Shown: positions 35,329-43,910, counted from the stretch's first letter. The stretch is DNA of 64,000 nt from Flavobacteriaceae bacterium (GCA_020435965.1 JAGQYS010000037.1:1-64000); one strand, 5' to 3'. Program-made: numbers and translations. The notes: generated by a model from the letters alone, not told the origin.

Positions 35329-36438
35329 ATGCCTACTATGCCTAAAAATAATAATATAGAACAAGCATTACAAGAGCGTATAAAAGAGTTAACTTGTCTT
35401 TACGAAGTATCATCAATCATTGTAAATGCCAATGCAGAACTGATGGAAGATACACTAAAGGCTATTGCCATTAGTTTAAAAAAGGCGTTTCAATATCCGG
35501 AAAAAACAACTGTTTTTATTAGTGGTTATGAATTTTTGGCAAGTACAGGTAAAATTTTAGGAAACACATTAACAATTCATTCTAACATTAATATTTTTAA
35601 TGAAGTAAAAGGAGAAATAAAAGCTTATCTAAACACTTCAGAATTTAAAAATGAAAGCTTTTTAAATGAGGAACAATTCCTTTTAGACAATGTAGCCTTA
35701 AAAGTTGGCAATTTTTTAGAACGCTTAGAGATCCAAAAAAACGAAACGTCTTTAAAAAGACAAATGGAACGAGCAGACCGTTTAAGTATTCTAGGCGAGA
35801 TTACTGCAGGAATTGCTCATGAACTCAATACACCTCTAGCCAATATTTTAGGGTTTGCCGAGTTGTTAAAAACAGACTTAGAGGGAAACAAAAAAGCATT
35901 GACCGATTTAGATAAAATAATACAAAACACTATTTTTTCGAGAGAAGTGGTTAAAAAACTCATGTTTTTTGCCTGCGAGATGCCTCAGGAAATGCAACGT
36001 GTAAACATCATTCCAAACATAAAAAACGCCATTAATCTATTAGATGCTACCTTTAGAAAAGAGCAGGTAAAATATATTGTAAAGATTGAAGATGATGAGC
36101 TATGGTTGCGCGCAGACCCAATACAGCTCACCCAAATTATTTTTAATTTACTTATGAATGCTATTTATTTTTCTCCAAAGGATGGTTTGGTAACCATAGA
36201 AGCACAACAAACCAAGAAGGATGTGGTTTTAAAAATTTCAGACCAAGGCAAAGGCTTTACACCTGAGGCGTTGGAAAAAATATTCCAGCCTTTTTTTACC
36301 ACTAAACCAACAGGCGATGGTTCAGGTTTAGGATTAAGTGTGGTACATGGTATCGTAGCATCACACAAAGGCACCATCACAGCACAAAATAACCCAAATA
36401 AAGGTGCTATATTTACAGTAACATTACCAAAAACCTAA
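35329..36438 (+). CDS. Soluble sensor histidine kinase (NtrB-like)
   Basis: A 369-residue protein without a membrane span. Residues 1-130 form a GAF-like sensor region beginning ERIKELTCLYEVSSIIV. The phosphoacceptor is His164 in GEITAGIAHELNTPLANILG. The HATPase part has an N-box LLMNAIYFSPKDG, DQGKGFTPEALEKIFQPFFTTKPTGDGSGLGLSVVHGIV. The companion regulator starts 2 bp after the stop. Lack of membrane anchoring fits a cytoplasmic signal such as nitrogen status. Confidence 0.92.
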   Translation: MPTMPKNNNIEQALQERIKELTCLYEVSSIIVNANAELMEDTLKAIAISLKKAFQYPEKTTVFISGYEFLASTGKILGNTLTIHSNINIFNEVKGEIKAYLNTSEFKNESFLNEEQFLLDNVALKVGNFLERLEIQKNETSLKRQMERADRLSILGEITAGIAHELNTPLANILGFAELLKTDLEGNKKALTDLDKIIQNTIFSREVVKKLMFFACEMPQEMQRVNIIPNIKNAINLLDATFRKEQVKYIVKIEDDELWLRADPIQLTQIIFNLLMNAIYFSPKDGLVTIEAQQTKKDVVLKISDQGKGFTPEALEKIFQPFFTTKPTGDGSGLGLSVVHGIVASHKGTITAQNNPNKGAIFTVTLPKT

Positions 36439-36440
36439 GG

Positions 36441-37769
36441 ATGCAATTGCGTAAAGAAAATATATTAATTGTTGATGACGATATTAATATTTTAGAGTTG
36501 TTACAACGCCATTTACAATCCTGGAACTACCATACTTTTAAAGCTGTTTCTGTTAAAGAAGCAGTAACCATTTTACGCGACACCAAAATAGATTTATTAA
36601 TTACAGACTTAAAAATGCCTGAAATAGATGGCTCAGAACTCATAAAATTTGTATCAGAACATTATCCAACATTACCAAAACTGGTAGTTACTGGTTATCC
36701 ATCTGTGCAAGATTCTTTAGCAGCTATCAAATCTGGTGTTGTAGATTATTTAACCAAGCCCTTTACAAAAGACGAATTAAAAACAGCGATAGATAATTCA
36801 CTTATAAATTTAGAAAATAATCCTCAAAAACTGATAAAACCTACCAAAGAATCAAATGAAGCTTACGGAGAAATTATAGGAAATTCTGAAAAGATTAATG
36901 ATGTTATTCAGGTTATAGAACGCGTTAAAAATAATAAGGCCACAATTTTTATAAAAGGAGAAAGTGGCACAGGAAAAGAGTTGGTTGCACGCGCTATACA
37001 TTATCAAGGAAAATTTGCAAGAGCACCATTTATTGCAGTAAACTGTGGAGCCATTCCAGAAAATTTACTCGAAGCAGAATTATTTGGATACGTAAAAGGC
37101 GCTTTTACTGGAGCTGAAACCAATAGAGATGGTTTTTTTCAAGCAGCCAATGGAGGCACCATTTTTTTGGACGAAATAGGTAATGCTTCATTAGCTGTGC
37201 AATCTCGATTATTGCGAGTGCTTCAGGAAAAGGAAATTGTTAAAGTTGGTGCAACTAAAGCTGAGAAGATTGACGTACGAATCATAGCTGCTACCAATAG
37301 TGATTTGAGAGACATGATACAAAAACAAACTTTTAGGGAAGATTTGTTTTATCGTTTAACAGTTGTAGAAATAAATGTTGCACCCTTGCGAGAGCGAAAA
37401 GATGATATTTCGTTACTAGTTGATAAATTTCTTTTTAAATATGGTATAGAGTATAAAGATCGTTTTGTGAAAATCACACCTGAAGCTTTAAAGATTTTAG
37501 AACGTTATACTTGGCCTGGAAATATACGTGAACTTGAAAATGTTATTCAACGAGCGGTAATTATGTGCGATAAAATGATCGATATTGAGCAGTTGCCAGA
37601 ACACTTAAAATATAACTTGGATTTTTCTGAAAACAAACTTCTTCCACTTAAAGAAATCGAAAAAAAGTATATCGAAAAAGTATTACGCGCTACTGGAAAT
37701 AATAAAACCAAAGCTGCAGAAATTCTTCAAATAGACAGAAAAACCATTCGTCAAAAACTTTCTGAATAA
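36441..37769 (+). CDS. NtrC-family sigma-54-dependent response regulator
   Basis: A 442-residue protein in three parts. The receiver domain (ILIVDDD, phosphoacceptor Asp56 in LLITDLKMPE, Lys in YLTKPF) is followed by an AAA+ domain with Walker A GESGTGKE near residue 173, the sigma-54-contacting GAFTGAE near 220, Walker B GGTIFLDEIG and Arg fingers. The C-terminal Fis-type HTH reads LRATGNNKTKAAEILQIDRKTIRQKL. All residues for activating sigma-54 RNA polymerase are present. A sigma-54 promoter lies about 140 bp downstream. Confidence 0.95.
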   Translation: MQLRKENILIVDDDINILELLQRHLQSWNYHTFKAVSVKEAVTILRDTKIDLLITDLKMPEIDGSELIKFVSEHYPTLPKLVVTGYPSVQDSLAAIKSGVVDYLTKPFTKDELKTAIDNSLINLENNPQKLIKPTKESNEAYGEIIGNSEKINDVIQVIERVKNNKATIFIKGESGTGKELVARAIHYQGKFARAPFIAVNCGAIPENLLEAELFGYVKGAFTGAETNRDGFFQAANGGTIFLDEIGNASLAVQSRLLRVLQEKEIVKVGATKAEKIDVRIIAATNSDLRDMIQKQTFREDLFYRLTVVEINVAPLRERKDDISLLVDKFLFKYGIEYKDRFVKITPEALKILERYTWPGNIRELENVIQRAVIMCDKMIDIEQLPEHLKYNLDFSENKLLPLKEIEKKYIEKVLRATGNNKTKAAEILQIDRKTIRQKLSE

Positions 37770-37782
37770 CCTAATTTTTTCT

Positions 37783-37816
37783 GGTACATATTTACCCAGT
37801 TGGGTAATTTTGTACC
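37783..37816. promoter_or_regulatory. Putative NtrC-type enhancer (34-bp dyad)
   Basis: A symmetrical nested dyad: GGTACA, 3 nt, TTACCCA, GT, TGGGTAA, 3 nt, TGTACC. All 13 arm bases on each side match. It lies 14 bp after the regulator stop and its centre is about 110 bp upstream of the sigma-54 -24 element, the usual distance for an NtrC-family activator site. It lacks an adjacent T-run, which argues against a simple terminator. Confidence 0.65.
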
Positions 37817-37907
37817 ACTCCTAATTTTGTTTTGATTTTACAAACAACTCCTTAAATCCTTATAAACAAAGGGTTTTGATGTTTTATGTTGATTTTGGTA
37901 GCGGTTT

Positions 37908-37922
37908 TGGCACATGCATTGC
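37908..37922 (+). promoter_or_regulatory. Sigma-54 promoter
   Basis: TGGCAC, 5 nt, TTGC. The -24 GG (37909-37910) and -12 GC (37921-37922) have the required 10-bp separation, matching the consensus. The first downstream ATG is at 37954, and the regulator encoded just upstream is of the class that needs such a promoter. Confidence 0.82.
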
Positions 37923-37953
37923 CTTTAGGTATGTGAATTGAAAAAATATTTTT

Positions 37954-38124
37954 ATGAACACAAATCACTTTAATATTTGTCCTGGTTGCATACATCGTAA
38001 TACATGTGTGCTAACTGCACAAAAGGACAAAGTTTGGTCTTGTAGCGAGTTTGATGAAATTCAACCAAATCACAAACCTCAAGACACAGATAAGCAACCA
38101 GAACTACAACTGGAATTAGCATAA
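37954..38124 (+). CDS. Small Cys-rich (zinc-ribbon-like) protein
   Basis: A 56-residue ORF starting MNTNHFNICPGCIHRNTCVL. It has Cys at positions 9, 12, 18 and 30 (CPGC and two further Cys), a pattern suited to binding one zinc or an iron-sulfur centre, followed by a hydrophilic Gln/Pro/Asp-rich tail. It is the first gene after the sigma-54 promoter. Function unknown; it may be a small signalling or RNA/DNA-binding protein. Confidence 0.68.
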   Translation: MNTNHFNICPGCIHRNTCVLTAQKDKVWSCSEFDEIQPNHKPQDTDKQPELQLELA

Positions 38125-38145
38125 CAATTTTAAATTATTTCAGCT

Positions 38146-38292
38146 ATGATTATTAAAAAAATAAAAGCAGCATTGAGAAGATTTGGTTTTACCAAATCGA
38201 GATTGCGTGAAAGCATAAAACCAAGTACAAGAGATATTTTTATTAGAGACAGATATAATCAAAGAAAAATAAGCACACGTCTTTTTAGCTAA
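38146..38292 (+). CDS. Small highly basic protein
   Basis: A 48-residue ORF starting MIIKKIKAALRRFGFTKSRL and ending KISTRLFS. About a third of its residues are Arg or Lys, suggesting nucleic-acid or ribosome binding. It lies 21 bp downstream of the Cys-rich protein gene and 53 bp before glutamate dehydrogenase, all on one strand. No homologue is recognised. Confidence 0.55.
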   Translation: MIIKKIKAALRRFGFTKSRLRESIKPSTRDIFIRDRYNQRKISTRLFS

Positions 38293-38345
38293 AAAAAAGA
38301 ACCAATGTACCAAAACAAAAACAACAAAATTAAAATTAAAAAAAA

Positions 38346-39644
38346 ATGGCAATAGTCGCAGAAATTAAAAAACAAAAAAAACAGCCTGTTCGTGGCATGA
38401 TGGATAATGTTATGGAACAGTTTAATAGTGCAGCAGATAAAATTAATTTGCACCCAAGCATCAGAAAAATATTAAGTATAACCAATAACGAAATTATCGT
38501 AAACTTTCCTGTAAAGATGGATAATGGCGACGTGGAGATTTTTAGAGGTTATCGTGTACAACACAATAATGCTCTTGGACCTTACAAAGGAGGGTTGAGA
38601 TACCATCCAACAGTAGATATTGATGCTGCAAGAGCCTTGGCCATGTGGATGACCTGGAAAACATCGTTAGCTGGTTTGCCTTATGGTGGAGGTAAAGGAG
38701 GCATACAATTAGATCCTTCAAAATATTCAGAGAGCGAATTAGAGCGTATTACACGACGGTTCACCTTTGCATTGGCAGATAACATTGGTCCAGAACACGA
38801 TATTCCTGCTCCAGATGTGAACACCAACAGCCAAACCATGGCGTGGATGGCAGATACTTATATGAGTACTCGTCCACCAGCCGAACGTACTGCCAACCAA
38901 CACATAGTTACTGGAAAACCAGCAGGAAGTGGAGGGCTGGAAGGACGTGATAGAGCAACAGGTTTTGGTGTATTCTTGTCCATTAAATTTTGGGCAGAGA
39001 AAAACAACATCAACCTAACAGATAAAAAATTTATTGTTCAAGGGTTTGGTAATGTTGGCTATTGGGCAGCTTATTTTCTAGAAAAAGAAGGTGCAAAATT
39101 AGTGGCAGTTCAAGACGCTTTTGGCAGTATAGAAAACCAAAAAGGAATTTCGGTTGAAGACTTGTTTAATTATACAAAAGCAAATAAAGGCAGTATTGTA
39201 GATTTTCCAGATGCCATGAGTTTAAACAAGGATGATTTTTTTGCTACCCATTGTGATATATGTATCCCAGCTGCATTAGGAAACCAAATCACTGCAGACA
39301 ATGCAATGGAAATAAAAGCAACCTTAGTGGCTGAAGGCGCCAACGGCCCAACTAATGTTGAAGGTGAAAAAATCCTTTTAGATAGAGGAATTACCATCAT
39401 ACCAGATATTTTGTGTAATTCTGGAGGTGTTGTAGGAAGCTATTACGAGTGGCTGCAAAACCGAAATGGTGAGCTTTGGCAGCTTGATGAAGTCATGGCT
39501 AAACTAGAGAAAAAGCTTAGAGAGTCATTCAACAAAGTATATGATTATTCACAAAAAGAAAGCATGGACTTGCGTACAGCAGCATATTGTATTGCCATAC
39601 AGCGTATAGAACGTGCCTATATTGAAAGAGGTATTTTCCCATAA
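38346..39644 (+). CDS. Glu/Leu/Phe/Val dehydrogenase (NAD-type glutamate dehydrogenase)
   Basis: A 432-residue enzyme of the RocG/GudB length class. It has GYRVQHNNALGPYKGGLRYHP with the substrate Lys, LPYGGGKGGI with the catalytic Lys, the DIPAPDVNTN Asp motif and the nucleotide fold VQGFGNVGYWAAYFL followed by AVQDAFG. The enzyme interconverts glutamate and 2-oxoglutarate plus ammonia. Location downstream of a sigma-54 promoter and NtrC-like regulator suggests control by nitrogen or carbon status. Confidence 0.93.
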   Translation: MAIVAEIKKQKKQPVRGMMDNVMEQFNSAADKINLHPSIRKILSITNNEIIVNFPVKMDNGDVEIFRGYRVQHNNALGPYKGGLRYHPTVDIDAARALAMWMTWKTSLAGLPYGGGKGGIQLDPSKYSESELERITRRFTFALADNIGPEHDIPAPDVNTNSQTMAWMADTYMSTRPPAERTANQHIVTGKPAGSGGLEGRDRATGFGVFLSIKFWAEKNNINLTDKKFIVQGFGNVGYWAAYFLEKEGAKLVAVQDAFGSIENQKGISVEDLFNYTKANKGSIVDFPDAMSLNKDDFFATHCDICIPAALGNQITADNAMEIKATLVAEGANGPTNVEGEKILLDRGITIIPDILCNSGGVVGSYYEWLQNRNGELWQLDEVMAKLEKKLRESFNKVYDYSQKESMDLRTAAYCIAIQRIERAYIERGIFP

Positions 39645-39667
39645 AACAATTTAAAACAAATAGCATA

Positions 39668-40090
39668 ATGAAGTACGGAAGTTTAATATTAGAAAAGAAA
39701 GAATATGTGTACTTAAAACGCATACTGAATGTCTCTGGTTATGCAAGTGATTTTCAAGCACAAAAATCGTTGCTAAAACTAAGTGAAGAACTCAAAAGTG
39801 CTCATATTGTTGATGAAGAAGACATGCCACAGGATGTTATTCGATTTAATAGTAAAGTCACCGTTGTTTCTGAAACCGGTTGGGAAAAAACACTACAAGT
39901 AGTAAACCCTAAAGACAGAGACGCTAAACAAGATAAAATTTCTGTCTTAATGCCAATGGGAGCAGCACTTTTTGGTTATTCAAATAACGATACTGTTGTA
40001 TGGGATTTTCCAGGAGGTACACAAGAGCTTAAAATAACTAATGTTACTCAAATGGAAACACTTAGAGGCATTGGAGATTTGGTAATTTAA
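39668..40090 (+). CDS. Rnk/GreA C-terminal-domain factor
   Basis: A 140-residue protein with a short N-terminal helical region (about residues 1-45) and a C-terminal FKBP-like GreA/GreB domain (FNSKVTVVSETGWEKTLQVVNP, ISVLMPMGAALFGY, DTVVWDFPGGTQELKI). The truncated coiled coil is like Rnk, which binds RNA polymerase but does not stimulate transcript cleavage. It may modulate transcription during the response controlled by the upstream two-component system. Confidence 0.8.
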   Translation: MKYGSLILEKKEYVYLKRILNVSGYASDFQAQKSLLKLSEELKSAHIVDEEDMPQDVIRFNSKVTVVSETGWEKTLQVVNPKDRDAKQDKISVLMPMGAALFGYSNNDTVVWDFPGGTQELKITNVTQMETLRGIGDLVI

Positions 40091-40101
40091 AAAACATACA
40101 A

Positions 40102-40521
40102 ATGGAAAATAGAAATATTGAAATTTTTAATCACGATACAGATCTAGACGTAACACATAAAATCAATACCATTGAGCTTGATAACTGGATCAATCATTTA
40201 AAATACATAAGTAAAGAACTGGTTAACTTAGTCAACTTATGTGCTGAAGGATTTAGTACAAAGCTAGAAGATGACAATGTTTTGGCAAGACTACAAAAAA
40301 AGATTGAAGAAAATGAAGCCTTATTAAATGCACTTCAAAAATATGCAATTTCTCGATCTGACATTGTTGAGTGCGAAGACACACAATGTGATATGGTTTA
40401 TATCACAGAGCATGAAACATACAGAAGAAGTTATTTATATCATCTTGATAAGTATAGAAGGCTTAAAGACGAGTTCTTTAATAAAGTTCAAGGTAAGTTT
40501 ACACTACTAAACAAAAAATAA
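40102..40521 (+). CDS. Helical protein of unknown function (pair member 1)
   Basis: A 139-residue, highly helical, acidic protein with long coiled-coil-like stretches and two close Cys (VECEDTQCDM). No signal peptide or catalytic motif. It shares layout with the next gene: an N-terminal ELDNW / ELNLW helix, a central helical segment and a C-terminal HLDKYRRLKDEFF / HLKEFNSFKNNFY helix. The two are probably distant paralogues. Eleven bp downstream of the Rnk-like gene. Confidence 0.65.
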   Translation: MENRNIEIFNHDTDLDVTHKINTIELDNWINHLKYISKELVNLVNLCAEGFSTKLEDDNVLARLQKKIEENEALLNALQKYAISRSDIVECEDTQCDMVYITEHETYRRSYLYHLDKYRRLKDEFFNKVQGKFTLLNKK

Positions 40522-40535
40522 CAACTGGTTTATTA

Positions 40536-40925
40536 TTGAACAATACCTTAACATATAAGCTAGATACACAAAGAAGGCTCTTTATAAAAAAAGATTTAGA
40601 GGAGCTAAATCTATGGATAAGTAGCTTAGAGAACTTTAATGTAGAGTTAGATCACTTTAGTGCTATAGAAAAACAACTCATACGTGATCACTCAACTTTA
40701 AGTTTAATACAAGGTTTGAGAAGAAGAAATGTATTGTGCATGGCAATGCTCTGTAAATATAACCAAGAGTTAACAACCGAATATGATTATGGTAAAACGG
40801 AGTATAATTTATCTAGAGCTAAGATACACGATAAAAAGCGAGAACAATTTTTAGAGCATTTAAAGGAGTTCAACAGTTTTAAAAACAATTTTTACAAATT
40901 GTTAATGAAGTATAAACTAAAATAA
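40536..40925 (+). CDS. Helical protein of unknown function (pair member 2)
   Basis: A 129-residue helical protein beginning at TTG (MNNTLTYKLDTQRR), 14 bp after the previous stop; no ATG is available early in the frame. The shared end helix with its neighbour suggests they form a complex. It is the last gene of the sigma-54 operon before a terminator. Confidence 0.62.
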   Translation: MNNTLTYKLDTQRRLFIKKDLEELNLWISSLENFNVELDHFSAIEKQLIRDHSTLSLIQGLRRRNVLCMAMLCKYNQELTTEYDYGKTEYNLSRAKIHDKKREQFLEHLKEFNSFKNNFYKLLMKYKLK

Positions 40926-40951
40926 TAATGATTTGTTTTTGTTAGTTAGTA

Positions 40952-40995
40952 AAAAAGGGCAATTATCAATTAAGTATAATTGCCCTTTTTATTGT
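40952..40995. terminator. Bidirectional terminator next to the left att site
   Basis: The perfect 15-bp stem AAAAAGGGCAATTAT / ATAATTGCCCTTTTT ends the sigma-54 operon on the plus strand. Read on the minus strand it would lie directly behind the 3' end of ssrA before the element inserted, so it was probably the original ssrA terminator too. Confidence 0.82.
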
Positions 40996-41006
40996 GGAGT
41001 CGCCGA
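40988..41006. repeat. Left attachment-site repeat
   Basis: The 19-bp copy TTTATTGTGGAGTCGCCGA, a displaced duplicate of the ssrA 3' end. At this end it continues into a palindrome, GTGGAGTCG / CGACTCCAC around one C, probably the pair of integrase core-binding sites. Confidence 0.9.
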
Positions 41007-41012
41007 CTCCAC

Positions 41013-41085
41013 ACTTTAACATACTTTAACATAATTAGGTATAGTTTAAAAATCAATTAATCCCTTTATTTTAGGGATTTTTTGT
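41013..41085 (+). other. Tandem decamer and inward terminator at the left end
   Basis: ACTTTAACAT occurs twice in tandem (41013-41032), perhaps protein-binding sites. It is followed by a hairpin AATCCCT / AGGGATT with a T-run (41059-41083) that would block transcription from the host operon into the integrase gene. Confidence 0.5.
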
Positions 41086-41125
41086 GTTTTATTATATTTT
41101 TGAGTTATATTTGATTATAACATTA

Positions 41126-41158
41126 TTGTCAACTATTTTGTCAACTGTTTTGTCAACT
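41126..41158 (+). repeat. Three 12-bp-spaced arm-type repeats (left)
   Basis: TTGTCAACT occurs at 41126, 41138 and 41150, exactly one 12-bp step apart, directly before the integrase gene. Two identical copies with the same spacing sit near the right end. Such end-located direct repeats are typical arm-binding sites of tyrosine integrases. Confidence 0.7.
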
Positions 41159-41165
41159 AGCATTT

Positions 41166-42434
41166 ATGACTCATTCATTCTTTTTAAAAGAACCTCAAGA
41201 TAGGATAGGGAAAAAACCTTCCCTTATTTTGTTCACTTGCCACTTCAATAGTGAAAAAAGAAAATTTGTCTATTCTACTGGCGAAAAAATCAGACCAATC
41301 CATTGGAATTTTGAAGAAAATCGTCCAAAATTAAAAGGATCAATCAAAGACAGCAATTCAACCGCTATACAAACTCAATTAAATCGTTACTCTGATAAGT
41401 TTGAAGAAATAGAAGGGCTGTACTCCAGAATCAATGAAGATTTCACTTCCAAGGCTCTAAAAGAAGCCTTTAACCAAGAATTTAAAAAAACACCAGCTGG
41501 TAAAAATTTGTTCTTTAATGCTTATGATGATTTTACACGTGAAAAAATCAAACGAAAAGAATGGAAACCATCAACAATTAAACGTTACAAAAATATCAGA
41601 AACCATCTTGAGGAATTTGAGAAAAATAAAAAATATAAGTTGACCTTCAGTAAAATAAACAATAGATTTTATACTGAATTTATTGATTATTGTTACACAA
41701 CCTTAGATCACAATACTAATACATTTTCAAGAAATATTGGCTTGTTCAAAACCTTTATGTTTTGGGCTATCAAAGAAAAATACACTTACAACAATGCTTT
41801 TACTGATTTTAAAAAGCCAGAAAGAGTAATTACCAAAGAAGTAGCTTTAACATTGGAACAAATAAAAACTATTTTTGAGTTTGATCCTAAAAATAAAGCA
41901 CTAGAAAGAGTAAAGGATGTTTTTGTTTTTCAATGCCTCACAGGTTTACGTTTTGGAGAAATGAAACTTATTAATGAAAGAACCATTGTTAACAATTCAA
42001 TCATAATTAAGGAAGAAAAGAATGTTAACAAAGAAGCTAGGGAAATTCCACTTTTTGAAATATCAAACTATATATTAAAAAAGTACCAGTATAAGCTCCC
42101 TTTATTGAGCAACCAGAAACAAAATGAGTTTATTAAAGTTGTGTTTGAAAAAGCTGAATTTACGTTTGATGTTGAGTACAGTAGGACCAAAAACAAAGAG
42201 CATGAAATACTTGTAAAGCCATTTCATAAAAGGGTTTCTACTCATACAGCTCGTCGGACTTTTGTAACCATAATGAAAAAGAAAGGAATAGCAGATAAAA
42301 CAATAATGAATATGACTGGCCACAAAGACTTAAAAACCTTTAACACATATTATAAGGTTGATAATATAGCCAAAGTAGATGCTGTTAATTTGGCATTTGG
42401 GTCAATAAAGTTGCCTAAACTCAAAAAAGCTTGA
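41166..42434 (+). CDS. Tyrosine recombinase/integrase
   Basis: A 422-residue integrase. The N-terminal region (about 1-100) is an Arm-DNA-binding fold, followed by a SAM-like core-binding domain (FFNAYDDFTREKIKRKEWKPSTIKRY). The C-terminal catalytic domain has Arg262 in CLTGLRFGEMK, the HxxR pair His360-Arg363 in HTARRTFV, His386 in TGHKDLKTF, and nucleophile Tyr at about 395-396. All catalytic residues are present, so the enzyme is probably active on the ssrA att site beside it. Confidence 0.95.
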   Translation: MTHSFFLKEPQDRIGKKPSLILFTCHFNSEKRKFVYSTGEKIRPIHWNFEENRPKLKGSIKDSNSTAIQTQLNRYSDKFEEIEGLYSRINEDFTSKALKEAFNQEFKKTPAGKNLFFNAYDDFTREKIKRKEWKPSTIKRYKNIRNHLEEFEKNKKYKLTFSKINNRFYTEFIDYCYTTLDHNTNTFSRNIGLFKTFMFWAIKEKYTYNNAFTDFKKPERVITKEVALTLEQIKTIFEFDPKNKALERVKDVFVFQCLTGLRFGEMKLINERTIVNNSIIIKEEKNVNKEAREIPLFEISNYILKKYQYKLPLLSNQKQNEFIKVVFEKAEFTFDVEYSRTKNKEHEILVKPFHKRVSTHTARRTFVTIMKKKGIADKTIMNMTGHKDLKTFNTYYKVDNIAKVDAVNLAFGSIKLPKLKKA

Positions 42435-43510
42435 AAGTGAATTTTGAAAACACAAAATATCTAGGATGCCTTAAATCTTATGACTTAGCAAATGATTTAT
42501 ATGATTCAAAAAACTTAGAAATCCTTGAGAAAATGAATATTATCTCTAATGGTTATGAGTATGATGAAAACAATGATGCTTGTTCACGTAATATATATCT
42601 AACCGAAGATGGAAAATTCTATACATTAAGTAAAAACTTTGTGAATGAGGTTTACGAGTTTATTGAGATAAAGATTCACTCATTAAAAAATGAGAAGGTT
42701 TACGGATGGGGTGATGGAAATAGATATGATTATATAAATATTGTTCAATTAAATGCCTCTATAATTGACAGGGAAAGTAAAATAAAATTCTTAAAAAAAA
42801 TTTATAAAGAAATTCATCAAGAAACATTAAGTATTAAATTAAATAGTTTAAAAATAATTAGGAATAATACAGAGTCTAATGATTTTTTTTCGCCGTTCTT
42901 TAAAAAACCAAAACCAGAAGCATTTGATACTATATATGGTTATGATGTACCAATTAGAAGACTTTATAATGATTATTTAGGAATAAATGAAGAAACCTTA
43001 GTTTCGTGGAAAGAATGGGTAATTTATCAATTTGATTGTGATAAATTTTTAATAAAATATTTGACTTTAAAAAAAGATCAGGATTATGAAATAGAATTAA
43101 AGGATTTTTGGTGTGAAACTAATTTTAAATGCTATGATTTATTTATGATTTGGTCAAATTTTGCTGCTATTAAAAAAATCTCAAAATTTCTTAATGAAGA
43201 ATTAGGCAATTTAGGTGTAAATAAAACTTCTCTAGGATTGAGTGCATTAGAGGTAGCATATTATGCTTATTATATGCGTGAGGCAAAAGAAAAAATTGTG
43301 TCCTGTCGTTTTCCAAGTGAGGAAGCCTATAAAGAATTACAAAACAGATTTGGTGCAAATTGGAAGAATATTCAACAGAGTTATAATGAAATAAATAATA
43401 ACCGAAACATGAGGTTGAAATCATCACGAAAGAAAAAAGTTGAAAATGTAATGCCTCTTTTAACTCCAAAAGCATTGAGTTTAGCTGAATTTGACTTAAT
43501 TAATATGTAA
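42431..43510 (+). CDS. Mobile-element protein of unknown function
   Basis: A 359-residue protein. The start is TTG overlapping the integrase stop by 4 bp; GTG 6 nt later is possible. It is hydrophilic and Lys/Asn-rich without signal peptide or membrane span. A C-terminal stretch (PSEEAYKELQNRFGANWKNI) is followed by a basic tail (RLKSSRKKKVENVM) that might bind nucleic acid. Coupling to the integrase suggests a role in transfer, regulation or excision. Base composition is more AT-rich than flanking core genes. Confidence 0.7.
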   Translation: MKVNFENTKYLGCLKSYDLANDLYDSKNLEILEKMNIISNGYEYDENNDACSRNIYLTEDGKFYTLSKNFVNEVYEFIEIKIHSLKNEKVYGWGDGNRYDYINIVQLNASIIDRESKIKFLKKIYKEIHQETLSIKLNSLKIIRNNTESNDFFSPFFKKPKPEAFDTIYGYDVPIRRLYNDYLGINEETLVSWKEWVIYQFDCDKFLIKYLTLKKDQDYEIELKDFWCETNFKCYDLFMIWSNFAAIKKISKFLNEELGNLGVNKTSLGLSALEVAYYAYYMREAKEKIVSCRFPSEEAYKELQNRFGANWKNIQQSYNEINNNRNMRLKSSRKKKVENVMPLLTPKALSLAEFDLINM

Positions 43511-43616
43511 ATCATATTTATTTATATTTGTAGTACCTACTACGTAGTTACTATTCTCATTTTTTAAAGAAATTATAATTGAATTTTACGGTATAGTTTA
43601 ATTAAAACCATATCGT

Positions 43617-43904
43617 ATGACTCACGTTATCCAACTCCAGAACATTTCTAAGACGGAGCTTTTTGAGCATTTAGAAAGTATAATTGATAAAAAATTATCA
43701 ATTCTTGCAAATACAGATGAGAATGAGAAGTTATCAATAAAAGATGTAGCCGATGAGTTAGGCGTTGCAGAATTAACAGTACATAACTACATCAAAAAAG
43801 GATTGTTACCAGCGTTTAAAATAGGTCGTAGAGTTTTCATAAAAAGAACAGATTTAAAGAACGCTTTAACTGAAGTTAAATCCCTAAAGTATAAACGATT
43901 TTAA
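43617..43904 (+). CDS. Excisionase-like helix-turn-helix protein
   Basis: A 95-residue protein. Residues 40-85 form a MerR/excisionase-type winged HTH (LSIKDVADELGVAELTVHNYIKKGLLPAFKIGRRVFIKRTDL), preceded by a short helix. It is of the type that acts as recombination directionality factor or element regulator. It has its own terminator and lies between the integrase unit and vapE. Confidence 0.85.
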   Translation: MTHVIQLQNISKTELFEHLESIIDKKLSILANTDENEKLSIKDVADELGVAELTVHNYIKKGLLPAFKIGRRVFIKRTDLKNALTEVKSLKYKRF

Positions 43905-43910
43905 AAAGAA

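Noticed and set aside
41126..41158. Short tandem repeats considered as a CRISPR remnant.
   Set aside because: The unit is 9 bp with 3-bp gaps, far too short for repeats and spacers, there are no cas genes, and the same repeat is found at the other element end, which fits integrase sites.
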